A DNA stretch of 6,057 bases from Clostridia bacterium. Its GTDB lineage: Bacteria > Bacillota > Clostridia > Oscillospirales > Acutalibacteraceae. The notes beneath the pieces are model-generated. The model was not told where the DNA came from. It ran no database searches and saw only the letters and a program-made list of their open reading frames with translations. Shown here piece after piece: positions 1 through 5,915 of this stretch. The DNA is taken from NCBI GenBank assembly GCA_017549905.1, contig JAFYNC010000035.1:1-6057 (forward strand), given 5' to 3'. The first letter of the stretch is position 1. Every line of letters begins with the position of its first letter. The translations under genes were made by a program, and so were the position numbers.

Positions 1-575
1 CATACGACCGCAACCGCAATTTCCACACAACAATTTCTCCTTCTATGGATATACTTATTTCCAGCAACCTGGAAAGAATGTTATTTGAACTTTCAGGTAA
101 TAATGATAAGGAAATAGCGACTCTTCAGAATGAACTTTCAGAAAACGGCAGCTTCACTGTAAGTGATGAAATCAAAACAAAGATGAATGAATTGTTCTGG
201 GGTGGTTATTGCGAAGATGATGCAACCATTGATACAATAAGCAAATATTTCGATAAATACGGATATCTTTGTGATACACACACTGCAGTAGCGCTTAATG
301 TTTACGAACAGTATATTGAAGCTACGGGCGATGATAGGGTAACTGTTATTGCTTCAACCGCATCACCTTACAAGTTTGCAAACAGTGTACTTTCTGCTGT
401 AAGTGATAAAAAAGGTGAAAGCGAGTTTGATACAGTAAAAGTATTGAGCAGTGAAACATCTACCGAAATCCCACAACCTATTAAAGCGCTTGAAAATGCC
501 GAGGTTCGCTTTAAAGAAATTCGCGAAAAGAATGATATGCTCTCGGCGGTTTATTCTGCACTTAAAATTAACTAA
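1..575 (+). CDS. thrC: Threonine synthase, C-terminal part (5' end outside the window)
   Basis: This is the last step of threonine synthesis: a cytoplasmic PLP-dependent enzyme that converts O-phosphohomoserine to threonine and phosphate. The frame is open from base 3, and 190 residues are visible before the TAA at 573-575. The first in-frame ATG (45) is internal, because the residues before it (HTTISPS) already belong to the conserved block HTTISPSMDILISSNLER typical of the long, E. coli/clostridial class of ThrC (fold type II PLP enzymes). Further conserved C-terminal blocks are DTHTAVALNVYEQY and ASTASPYKFANSVLSAV. The long class is usually around 470-500 residues, so roughly 300 N-terminal residues, including the PLP lysine, lie upstream of the window. 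A hairpin terminator follows 9 bases after the stop, so this is the end of its transcription unit. The identification is secure; only the fragment's beginning is missing. Confidence 0.95.
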   Translation, partial: YDRNRNFHTTISPSMDILISSNLERMLFELSGNNDKEIATLQNELSENGSFTVSDEIKTKMNELFWGGYCEDDATIDTISKYFDKYGYLCDTHTAVALNVYEQYIEATGDDRVTVIASTASPYKFANSVLSAVSDKKGESEFDTVKVLSSETSTEIPQPIKALENAEVRFKEIREKNDMLSAVYSALKIN

Positions 576-584
576 AATAAAAAA

Positions 585-610
585 GGGTATCCGTTTGGAT
601 ACCCATTTTT
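585..610. terminator. Bidirectional intrinsic terminator between thrC and the DUF1540 gene
   Basis: A perfect 8-bp stem (GGGTATCC at 585-592, GGATACCC at 597-604) encloses a GTTT loop. It is followed by ATTTTT on the plus strand and preceded by an A-run (579-584) that becomes a T-run on the minus strand. It lies between two convergent genes, thrC (+) ending at 575 and the DUF1540 gene (-) ending at 622, so it can stop transcription from both sides. Confidence 0.9.
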
Positions 611-621
611 AAAAGACTCAA

Positions 622-783
622 TTACTTCGCCTTAAAGGTGTCGCAGCAGGTATCTTCTGCCTTACAAGCAGAGCCGTTGCCAACCTGAATTCTGCCTGCG
701 TTACAAACATCGTTTTCTGCGTGATAAACACAGTTTTTAACGCTGCAAGCAACGCACATTTCTGTCTTACAACTATTATCCAT
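622..783 (-). CDS. Small cysteine-rich DUF1540 domain protein
   Basis: This 53-residue protein reads from ATG at 783-781 to TAA at 624-622. It has eight cysteines (C5, C10, C13, C18, C27, C40, C46, C47). Its spacing fits the DUF1540 pattern (PF07561): CSVKNCVYH, then a cysteine after eight residues, an alanine and an I-x-V pair, then E-D-T-x-C and T-F close to the C-terminus. DUF1540 proteins are very common in Clostridia. Their cysteine layout suggests metal binding, but I know of no established biochemical role and do not assign one. An AAAGGA ribosome binding site lies about 10-11 bases upstream (revcomp of 793-800). The gene is divergent from the metallophosphoesterase and convergent with thrC, so it is probably monocistronic. 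No signal peptide or membrane segment is visible. I did not find a convincing promoter in the AT-rich 784-852 spacer. Confidence 0.88.
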   Translation of the reverse strand: MDNSCKTEMCVACSVKNCVYHAENDVCNAGRIQVGNGSACKAEDTCCDTFKAK

Positions 784-852
784 TTTAAATCAAGTCCTTT
801 CTGACCGAAGAGGTCTTAGTTATTATTTGAAACAAAATTTAAAATATTCGTG

Positions 853-860
853 AAAGGAGG
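853..860 (+). promoter_or_regulatory. Ribosome binding site that fixes the metallophosphoesterase start
   Basis: AAAGGAGG sits 7 bases before the GTG at 868. The upstream in-frame GTG at 850 precedes this site and has no ribosome binding site of its own. Its extra residues would simply be the translation of the Shine-Dalgarno sequence. Confidence 0.85.
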
Positions 861-867
861 AAAAATT

Positions 868-1545
868 GTGAGTATTTTTGCAATTTCTGATTTGCATTTA
901 TCTTTTATGACAGATAAACCGATGAACATTTTCGGCGGTTGGCAAAACCACACCGAAAGACTTTATGCTAATTGGAAGAGGCTTGTAAAACCTCAAGATA
1001 CGGTTATTTTACCGGGCGATTTTTCTTGGGCGCTTAAAATTGAAGACACTTTAGAAGATTTTAAATTTTTAGAAAGTCTGCCGGGCAAAAAGATATTTTT
1101 AAAGGGTAATCACGATTTGTGGTGGAGTACGGTTAAAAAAATACGCGCCTTTTGGCAAGAAAACGGTTTTTCTTCTTTTGATTTGGTATATAACAATTCG
1201 CTTGTTGTAGAGGGTTATGCAATAGCCGGTACTCGAGGCTGGTTTTATGATGAAAAGGGTACCGAAAAGGTAAAACTCAGAGAAGCGGGCAGACTTGAAA
1301 CTTCGCTTAAATCTGCTGAACAAACAGGTCTTCCTATACTCACCTTTTTGCATTATCCACCGGTGTATAATGGCTGTGTTTGCAAGGAAATAATGGGCGT
1401 TTTAAAGGCGCATAATATTAAACATGTATACTGCGGACATATTCACGGGGCAGGTTTTCACAATATGATTAAGGATTACGACGGAGTAAAATTCACACTT
1501 ATTTCGTGCGACTGCATTGATTTTACCCCTGTTTTAGTGGTTTAA
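868..1545 (+). CDS. Calcineurin-like metallophosphoesterase (predicted phosphohydrolase)
   Basis: From the GTG at 868 this is a 225-residue protein carrying the full set of calcineurin-like phosphoesterase motifs for two metal ions. They are D8-L-H10, G50-D51, GNHD (80-83), a histidine in LHYPP (H162) and GHIHG (190-194, metal ligands H191 and H193). The GDFSWA and NHDLWW wording and compact length match the COG1768-type predicted phosphohydrolases found in Firmicutes. The physiological substrate is not known to me and cannot be read from the sequence. No signal peptide is visible, so it is probably cytoplasmic. An alternative GTG at 850 would add six residues but places the ribosome binding site inside the gene, so I reject it. 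The gene stands alone: it diverges from the DUF1540 gene, and the downstream tig has its own promoter. No strong terminator follows the stop. Confidence 0.93.
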   Translation: MSIFAISDLHLSFMTDKPMNIFGGWQNHTERLYANWKRLVKPQDTVILPGDFSWALKIEDTLEDFKFLESLPGKKIFLKGNHDLWWSTVKKIRAFWQENGFSSFDLVYNNSLVVEGYAIAGTRGWFYDEKGTEKVKLREAGRLETSLKSAEQTGLPILTFLHYPPVYNGCVCKEIMGVLKAHNIKHVYCGHIHGAGFHNMIKDYDGVKFTLISCDCIDFTPVLVV

Positions 1546-1588
1546 TATATTAAAAATTGCTAAATTTACAATTTATTTAAAAAATATG

Positions 1589-1617
1589 TGGAAAAATTTA
1601 TAAAGCTGTGATATAAT
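1589..1617 (+). promoter_or_regulatory. SigA-type extended -10 promoter for tig
   Basis: TGGAAA (1589-1594, four of six matches to TTGACA), a 17-bp spacer and a perfect TATAAT (1612-1617). The -10 is preceded by TGA, giving the extended form TGnTATAAT. Transcription would start near 1624, leaving a leader of about 45 bases before the tig start codon. An AATGGAGG ribosome binding site (GGAGG at 1654-1658) lies in that leader, 10 bases from the ATG. Confidence 0.82.
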
Positions 1618-1668
1618 AATTTGGATTATAAGGGGTAATTCCTGCTTTAAAATGGAGGTAAAAATCAA

Positions 1669-3051
1669 ATGAGTTTAAAAGCAACAAAAAATGTGGCTGC
1701 TAACAGATATGAATTAGAAATCACTGTTGACGGCGAAAAATTCCGCGAGGCTATTAAAGCCGCTTATAAGCAGAATGTTAAAAAGATTAATGTTCCCGGT
1801 TTCAGAAAAGGCAAAGCTCCTCTTTCTGTTATTGAAACCTACTACGGCGCAGAGGTATTCTTTGAAGACGCACTCAATCTTCTTTACAACGATGCTGTTG
1901 AAGAAGCAATAAACGAATCAGGTCTTAAGGTTATAAATGATAAAATGGATTTCGATATGGTTTCCATTTCTAAGGAAGACGGTGTAGATTTCAAGGTAAC
2001 ACTTACCACATATCCTGAAATCGAAATCGGCGAATACAAGGGCCTTAAGGCTGAAAAGGTAATCGCAAAGGTTGAGGATAGCGAGATTGACGCTCAGATA
2101 AACGCTATGGCAGACCGCAACGCACGTATGATTGCTGTTGAAGACAGAGCAGCTCAGATGGGTGACACAACAGTTATCGACTTTGAAGGTTTCAAAGATG
2201 GCGTAGCATTCGAAGGCGGCAAGGGTGAAGGTCATTCATTAGAACTCGGCTCAGGTCAGTTTATCCCCGGTTTTGAGGATCAAATTGTAGGTCACAATAT
2301 TGGTGATGAGTTTGATGTTAATGTTACATTCCCTGAGGCTTACGGCGCTGAGGAATTAGCAGGCAAGGAAGCTACATTCAAGGTTAAGCTTCACGAAATC
2401 AAGGTTCGTGAGTTACCCGAGATTGATGATGAGTTCGCAAAAGACGTTAGCGAATTTGATACACTTGACGAGTTAAAGGCTGACCTTAAGGCAAAGGCTC
2501 TTGAAAGAAAGACAAAGGTTGCCGAAGAAGAAACAGAAAACGACTTGGTACAGCAGATTGTTGATAGCATTAAGGGTGAAATCCCTGAGGCTATGTTTGA
2601 AAACCGTCTTAACCAGAGTGTTGAGGAGTTTGCATACAGATTACAGTCACAGGGACTTGATCTTAACACATATCTCAAGTATACCAATTCAACTATCGAT
2701 GATTTCAAGGCTTCATTCCGTCCTCAAGCTGAGAGTCAGGTTAAGTTTAGATTAGCTCTTGAAAAGATTGTTGAACTCGAGAAAATCGAGGCAACCGAGG
2801 AAGAAATAAACGAACAAATCGAAAAGATGGCTAAGGATTACGGTATGGAAGCTGAGCAGATTAAGGCTGCCGTTCCAAGCAGTGAAATTGCTAAGGATTT
2901 AGCAGTTGGCAAGGCTATCGATTTAGTTAAGGAAAATGCGGTAATTACAGAGGTTGAGGCTAAAACCGAAAAGGAAGAAAAAAAGCCCGCAAAGAAGACT
3001 GCCGCTAAAAAGTCTACAAAAAAGACTGAGGAAAAGAAAGACGCTGAATAA
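1669..3051 (+). CDS. tig: Trigger factor, ribosome-associated chaperone and peptidyl-prolyl isomerase
   Basis: Trigger factor binds the ribosome at the peptide exit and shelters nascent chains; it also has prolyl cis-trans isomerase activity. All three domains are present in 460 residues. The N-terminal ribosome-binding domain carries the signature GFRKGKAP (44-51). The FKBP-type isomerase domain spans about 165-245 (GDTTVIDFEGF, then LELGSGQFIPGFEDQIVG). A charged helical SurA-like C-terminal chaperone domain spans about 260-430. The family is usually about 425-450 residues. The excess here is a tail (433-460) with 11 lysines in 28 residues, arranged as KK pairs between A/T/E, which I infer to be disordered. 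The start ATG has GGAGG 10 bases upstream and a dedicated promoter. ClpP and clpX follow, a common Firmicutes order that groups folding with proteolysis, although a strong hairpin separates tig from clpP here. Confidence 0.97.
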   Translation: MSLKATKNVAANRYELEITVDGEKFREAIKAAYKQNVKKINVPGFRKGKAPLSVIETYYGAEVFFEDALNLLYNDAVEEAINESGLKVINDKMDFDMVSISKEDGVDFKVTLTTYPEIEIGEYKGLKAEKVIAKVEDSEIDAQINAMADRNARMIAVEDRAAQMGDTTVIDFEGFKDGVAFEGGKGEGHSLELGSGQFIPGFEDQIVGHNIGDEFDVNVTFPEAYGAEELAGKEATFKVKLHEIKVRELPEIDDEFAKDVSEFDTLDELKADLKAKALERKTKVAEEETENDLVQQIVDSIKGEIPEAMFENRLNQSVEEFAYRLQSQGLDLNTYLKYTNSTIDDFKASFRPQAESQVKFRLALEKIVELEKIEATEEEINEQIEKMAKDYGMEAEQIKAAVPSSEIAKDLAVGKAIDLVKENAVITEVEAKTEKEEKKPAKKTAAKKSTKKTEEKKDAE

Positions 3052-3085
3052 TTGATTATTAAAATCTTTTAGTGTCAATAATATA

Positions 3086-3129
3086 GGGGCTGTCTCAATG
3101 TTAATATGCTTTGAGTCGGTCCCTTTTTT
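3086..3129 (+). terminator. Intrinsic terminator between tig and clpP
   Basis: A 13-bp stem joins GGGGCTGTCTCAA (3086-3098) to TTGAGTCGGTCCC (3111-3123), with two G-U pairs and one U-U mismatch. A 12-base loop separates the arms, and TTTTTT follows at 3124-3129. It sits 34 bases after the tig stop and ends 30 bases before the clpP start. It should end most tig transcripts, so clpPX expression would need readthrough or a separate start. I see no convincing promoter in the short remaining spacer. Confidence 0.85.
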
Positions 3130-3159
3130 GTTAAATTTATTATTTAAAGGAGAATACTT

Positions 3160-3747
3160 ATGGATATGACAATGATTCCTTATGTTATTGAGCAGACAGG
3201 TAGGGGCGAACGCTCTTATGATATTTTTTCACGTCTTTTAAATGATAGAATTATTATGCTTAATGACCAAGTAGATAATGCGAGTGCAAGTGTTATTATA
3301 GCTCAGATGCTTTATCTTGAGGGTCAAGACCCTGAAAAAGACATTTCTTTTTATATTAACAGCCCGGGTGGTTCTGTTTCTGCAGGTCTTGCAATTTATG
3401 ATACTATGCAATATATCAAGTGCGATGTTAGCACAATTTGTATGGGTATGGCTGCAAGTATGGGTGCGTTTTTATTATCATCAGGCGCAAAGGGTAAGCG
3501 TTACGCTCTGCCTAACAGCGAAATTATGATTCATCAGCCTTTAGGTCAGGCTCAGGGTCAAGCAACCGATATTTTGATTCATGCAAGTCATATTGAAAAG
3601 ACCAGAGCAAACCTTAATAAAATTCTTGCCGAAAATACAGGCAAGCCGTTAGATGTTATCGCAAGAGATACCGAGCGTGACAATTTCATGTCTGCTTTTG
3701 AGGCTTGCGAATACGGACTTATTGATAAGGTTATTACAAAAAGATAA
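3160..3747 (+). CDS. clpP: ATP-dependent Clp protease proteolytic subunit
   Basis: ClpP is the serine peptidase barrel that degrades proteins fed in by ClpX or other Clp ATPases. At 195 residues it is of normal family length. The catalytic triad is visible: Ser100 in GMAASMGA, His125 in IMIHQPLG and Asp174 in DTERDNF. The spacing matches that of the E. coli and B. subtilis enzymes. The oxyanion-region block [21 protein letters not shown] (64-84) is intact, as is the C-terminal [16 protein letters not shown] (3146-3152) lies 7 bases before the ATG at 3160, which favours this start over the in-frame ATGs at 3166 and 3172. A short propeptide may be removed by self-processing, as in other ClpPs. 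The gene is followed after 11 bases by clpX, so the two subunits are made from one message. Confidence 0.97.
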   Translation: MDMTMIPYVIEQTGRGERSYDIFSRLLNDRIIMLNDQVDNASASVIIAQMLYLEGQDPEKDISFYINSPGGSVSAGLAIYDTMQYIKCDVSTICMGMAASMGAFLLSSGAKGKRYALPNSEIMIHQPLGQAQGQATDILIHASHIEKTRANLNKILAENTGKPLDVIARDTERDNFMSAFEACEYGLIDKVITKR

Positions 3748-3751
3748 GGGG
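3746..3751 (+). promoter_or_regulatory. clpX ribosome binding site overlapping the clpP stop codon
   Basis: AAGGGG begins within the TAA stop of clpP (3745-3747) and lies 7 bases before the clpX ATG at 3759. The arrangement suggests translational coupling, in which ribosomes finishing clpP help start clpX. Confidence 0.65.
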
Positions 3752-3758
3752 TAGGGTA

Positions 3759-4994
3759 ATGCCTAACAAGAAAGATACAGAAATTTGTTGTTCCTTTTGC
3801 GGCAAAACTCAGGATGAAGTAACCCGTCTTGTTGAGGGCCCCGGAGTTTATATTTGCGATAATTGTATAGAATTTTGCAACACCTTGCTTTTTGATGACG
3901 AGGTAGCGGCAAAAAAGAACAATAAAAAGAAAAAACAGCCCGAATTTGTTTTGCCGAAGCCACAGGAAATTAAGGCTCAGCTTGACCTTTATGTAATCGG
4001 TCAGGACGAGGCAAAGAAAACACTTTCGGTTGCGGTATATAACCATTATAAGCGTATTTTTGGCACAACCGAAAATGATGTTGAGCTTGGAAAAAGCAAT
4101 GTTTTGCTTTTAGGACCCACAGGTGTCGGCAAAACACTTTTGGCTCAAACTTTGGCTAAGAGTCTTAATGTGCCTATCGCTATAACCGATGCTACAACGC
4201 TTACCGAGGCGGGTTATGTTGGCGAAGATGTTGAAAATATTTTGCTTCGCCTTATTCAAGCCGCAGATTATGATATGGAAAAAGCCGAGCATGGTATTAT
4301 CTATATAGATGAGATTGATAAAATCGCAAGAAAGTCGGAAAACACCTCTATTACCCGTGACGTAAGCGGTGAAGGTGTGCAACAGGCACTTCTCAAAATT
4401 TTAGAGGGCACGGTTGCAAACGTACCGCCACAGGGTGGCAGAAAGCATCCGCAAATGGAGTATATTCCGATTAACACATCTAATATTTTGTTTATTTGCG
4501 CAGGCGCGTTTGATGGAATAGAAAAGGTTATAGAAAAGCGTATTGGCGGCGGAAGTCTTGGATTTGGCGCTAAGGTTAAGGCATCTCAAAGCGTAGAAGC
4601 GCAGGATATGGTGCAGGAAATAACCCATCAAGACCTTGTTAAATTTGGTCTTATTCCTGAACTTGTGGGACGTTTGCCGGTTATAACCGCCTTAAAGGGT
4701 ATGGATAAAGAAACTCTTATAAGAATTATGACCGAGCCCAAGAATTCCATTATTAAGCAGTATGAAGCCTTGTTTAAGATGGACGGCATCGAGCTTGTGT
4801 TTGATGATTCTGCACTTAGCGAAATAGCTGAGCTTACTGTTGCCAGAAAAACGGGCGCCAGAGGTCTTCGTTCTATTATTGAAGGCGTATTGCAGAAATT
4901 TATGTTCGAATGCCCATCAGATTCAACCATAAAGAAACTTACTGTTACATCCGATACAGTAAAAGGCGGCGACGCTTTGATTGAAAGAAAATAA
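3759..4994 (+). CDS. clpX: ATP-dependent Clp protease ATP-binding subunit ClpX
   Basis: ClpX is the AAA+ hexameric unfoldase that recognises substrates and threads them into ClpP. The 411 residues show the full family layout. An N-terminal zinc-binding domain has CxxC pairs C11/C14 and C33/C36. A lysine-rich linker (52-59) leads to the AAA+ module. That module contains Walker A GPTGVGKT (119-126), pore loop 1 GYVG (152-155), Walker B IIYIDEID (180-187) and the RKH substrate loop (228-230). The ClpP-docking tripeptide is LGF (267-269), where E. coli has IGF. The Arg-finger region is GRLP (R305) and the sensor 2 motif is GARGLR (366-371). It lies 11 bases after clpP, so it is co-transcribed with its partner, and it is closed by a hairpin terminator. 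In many Firmicutes lon follows clpX; here pyrH follows, on its own promoter. Confidence 0.97.
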   Translation: MPNKKDTEICCSFCGKTQDEVTRLVEGPGVYICDNCIEFCNTLLFDDEVAAKKNNKKKKQPEFVLPKPQEIKAQLDLYVIGQDEAKKTLSVAVYNHYKRIFGTTENDVELGKSNVLLLGPTGVGKTLLAQTLAKSLNVPIAITDATTLTEAGYVGEDVENILLRLIQAADYDMEKAEHGIIYIDEIDKIARKSENTSITRDVSGEGVQQALLKILEGTVANVPPQGGRKHPQMEYIPINTSNILFICAGAFDGIEKVIEKRIGGGSLGFGAKVKASQSVEAQDMVQEITHQDLVKFGLIPELVGRLPVITALKGMDKETLIRIMTEPKNSIIKQYEALFKMDGIELVFDDSALSEIAELTVARKTGARGLRSIIEGVLQKFMFECPSDSTIKKLTVTSDTVKGGDALIERK

Positions 4995-5000
4995 AATTTT

Positions 5001-5029
5001 AAAGGTGCGGTTTAAAAACTGCACCTTTT
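5001..5029 (+). terminator. Intrinsic terminator after clpX
   Basis: A 12-bp stem pairs AAAGGTGCGGTT (5001-5012) with AACTGCACCTTT (5017-5028), containing one G-U pair and a TAAA loop. It is followed by TTTTCTTTATATTT-type U-rich sequence. It starts 6 bases after the clpX stop codon and ends the clpPX transcript. Confidence 0.88.
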
Positions 5030-5042
5030 CTTTATATTTACA

Positions 5043-5071
5043 TTGACTTTAAAGGTGTGATAATGTAAAAT
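5043..5071 (+). promoter_or_regulatory. SigA-type promoter for pyrH
   Basis: TTGACT (5043-5048, five of six matches to consensus), a 17-bp spacer and TAAAAT (5066-5071, five of six). It lies directly after the clpX terminator. Transcription would start near 5078, leaving a leader of about 26 bases before the pyrH ATG, so pyrH is expressed independently of clpPX. Confidence 0.82.
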
Positions 5072-5090
5072 ATATATAATAATAATTATT

Positions 5091-5095
5091 AGGAG
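5091..5095 (+). promoter_or_regulatory. Ribosome binding site that fixes the pyrH start
   Basis: AGGAG ends 8 bases before the ATG at 5104. The alternative in-frame GTG at 5095 overlaps this site, so it cannot use it. UMP kinases characteristically begin a few residues before the [10 protein letters not shown] block, which also fits the ATG at 5104. Confidence 0.85.
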
Positions 5096-5103
5096 TGTGG
5101 GAT

Positions 5104-5823
5104 ATGAAACCGATATATAAAAGAGTTTTGTTAAAGCTCAGCGGTGAGGTTTTGGCAGGCGAAAAGGGTGTCGGCATTGATTTTGATAAAGTTTTAGAAG
5201 TTTGCGAAAGGGTTAAAACCTGTGTAGATATGGGTGTTGAGGTTGCAATCGTTGTTGGCGGCGGTAACTTCTGGCGCGGCAGATCTTCAGGCAAGATGGA
5301 TAGAACAAGAGCAGATCACATGGGTATGCTTGCCACATCTATAAATTCTTTGGCTTTAGCAGATGCTTTAGAGCAGTTGGGAGTTACTGCAAGAGTGCAG
5401 ACTGCTATTGAAATGCGACAGATAGCAGAGCCTTATATTCGCAATAAAGCGGTAAGACATTTAGAAAAAGGCAGAGTTGTAATTTTCGGTTGCGGAACAG
5501 GTAACCCATTCTTCTCTACTGATACTGCGGCGGCATTACGCGCGGCAGAAATCGGAGCAGACGTTATATTTAAAGCCACTAATGTTGACGGCGTTTATGA
5601 CTCTGACCCCAAAAAGAATCCCAATGCTAAAAAGTATGATACATTATCCCACATTGATGTTTTACAGCAGGGACTTCACGTTATTGCGGCTCTTGCCCTT
5701 CACCACATCCAGCAGAAAAGGAAGCAGGGTGGTGGATTCAGTTACCTTGTATGTTGTTTCACGGCTTTTATCCCGAAAATTGCGTTTCTTTTCCATAATC
5801 CATCCTACCTCGCAGAATCTTAG
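5104..5823 (+). CDS. pyrH: UMP kinase PyrH with a foreign C-terminus: authentic only to about residue 193 (position ~5684)
   Basis: PyrH phosphorylates UMP to UDP with ATP in pyrimidine nucleotide synthesis; it is a hexamer of the amino-acid-kinase fold. Visible motifs are KLSGE (11-15), GGGNFWRGR (52-60), DHMGMLAT (71-78, UMP-binding region), [17 protein letters not shown] (131-147) and [13 protein letters not shown] (157-169). The family normally continues past LQQGL-x-V with MDSTA and a final strand region (LCMDN, then V-F-N-L). None of that is present. After residue 193 the frame runs through 46 residues ([11 protein letters not shown]...) that are the antisense of an RluA-family gene, and stops at TAG 5821-5823. 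The total of 239 residues therefore looks normal although about 45 true C-terminal residues are missing. Residues 1-193 are certain. The rest is not pyrH and is best explained by a false or rearranged join. Confidence 0.9.
   Translation: MKPIYKRVLLKLSGEVLAGEKGVGIDFDKVLEVCERVKTCVDMGVEVAIVVGGGNFWRGRSSGKMDRTRADHMGMLATSINSLALADALEQLGVTARVQTAIEMRQIAEPYIRNKAVRHLEKGRVVIFGCGTGNPFFSTDTAAALRAAEIGADVIFKATNVDGVYDSDPKKNPNAKKYDTLSHIDVLQQGLHVIAALALHHIQQKRKQGGGFSYLVCCFTAFIPKIAFLFHNPSYLAES
5665..5684. other. Chimeric junction: 20 bases shared by two unrelated genes
   Basis: On the plus strand these 20 bases complete the pyrH block QQGLHV plus the first two bases of the expected ATG (Met of MDSTA). On the minus strand they encode the end of NNVKSLL in an S4-domain RluA-family protein. 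To the left only pyrH makes sense; to the right only the RluA-family gene does. GC content, gene content and strand organisation all change here. A shared string of about this length joining two truncated genes is what a short-k-mer assembly misjoin looks like. A recombination event in a real genome is possible but less likely. Confidence 0.85.
5665..5796 (-). CDS. RluA-family pseudouridine synthase, N-terminal 44 residues only (cut by the junction)
   Basis: Read on the minus strand from ATG at 5796-5794, the first 44 residues are [20 protein letters not shown] followed by [24 protein letters not shown]. The pattern T-L-L-x-F-L-L, then K-x-K-SRN-x-V-K-x-L-L, is the start of the S4 RNA-binding domain that opens RluA/RluD-type 23S rRNA pseudouridine synthases. 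Full proteins run to about 300 residues, with the catalytic domain further on, here lost. The frame hits TAA at 5664-5662 immediately after the shared bases, and that stop comes from pyrH sequence. An AGGATGG stretch lies just upstream as a possible ribosome binding site, and a good promoter lies at 5832-5860. The family call rests on the short S4 segment only, so another S4-domain protein is possible. Confidence 0.72.
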
Positions 5824-5831
5824 TTGGAGTC

Positions 5832-5860
5832 ATTATATCACAACTGGAAGAAAAAGTCTA
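5832..5860 (-). promoter_or_regulatory. SigA-type extended -10 promoter for the RluA-family gene
   Basis: On the minus strand: TAGACT (5860-5855, four of six), a 17-bp spacer and a perfect TATAAT (5837-5832) preceded by TGA, an extended -10. The start would be near 5825, about 30 bases before the ATG at 5796. This supports the reading that the minus-strand gene is real and was intact in its source genome. Confidence 0.75.
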
Positions 5861-5915
5861 CGGGGACAGGCAAGAGTGACCGATATTTTTCATAAGGTTT
5901 TGGGAGGTGATTTCG

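Noticed and set aside
803..815. Short palindrome GACC-GAAGA-GGTC in the divergent spacer between the DUF1540 gene and the metallophosphoesterase, a possible operator.
   Set aside because: Only four base pairs per arm; expected by chance and not tied to a recognisable promoter.
816..845. TTAGTT with TAAAAT 18 bases later as a promoter for the metallophosphoesterase.
   Set aside because: Transcription would begin right at the ribosome binding site, leaving almost no leader, and the -35 match is poor in a very AT-rich stretch.
1554..1574. Inverted repeat AAATTG / CAATTT after the metallophosphoesterase gene, a possible terminator.
   Set aside because: The 6-bp stem is nearly all A-T with a 9-base loop and no following T-run, so it is too weak to support.
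3588..4046. A 152-codon minus-strand open frame opposite clpP and clpX, with hydrophobic stretches.
   Set aside because: It is fully antisense to two strongly conserved genes, and its composition is that expected of a reverse frame. The same applies to the other minus-strand frames under tig and clpX.
4998..5057. The 10-mer TTTAAAGGTG occurs at 4998-5007 (clpX terminator arm) and again at 5048-5057 (pyrH promoter spacer).
   Set aside because: Only two copies, AT-rich and short, and each lies in an element that explains it. Nothing indicates an operator or repeat family.
5891..5898. CATAAGGT resembles a SigE/SigK -10 element upstream of the sporulation gene yqfC.
   Set aside because: No matching -35 at the right spacing, and the start point would fall inside the ribosome binding site.
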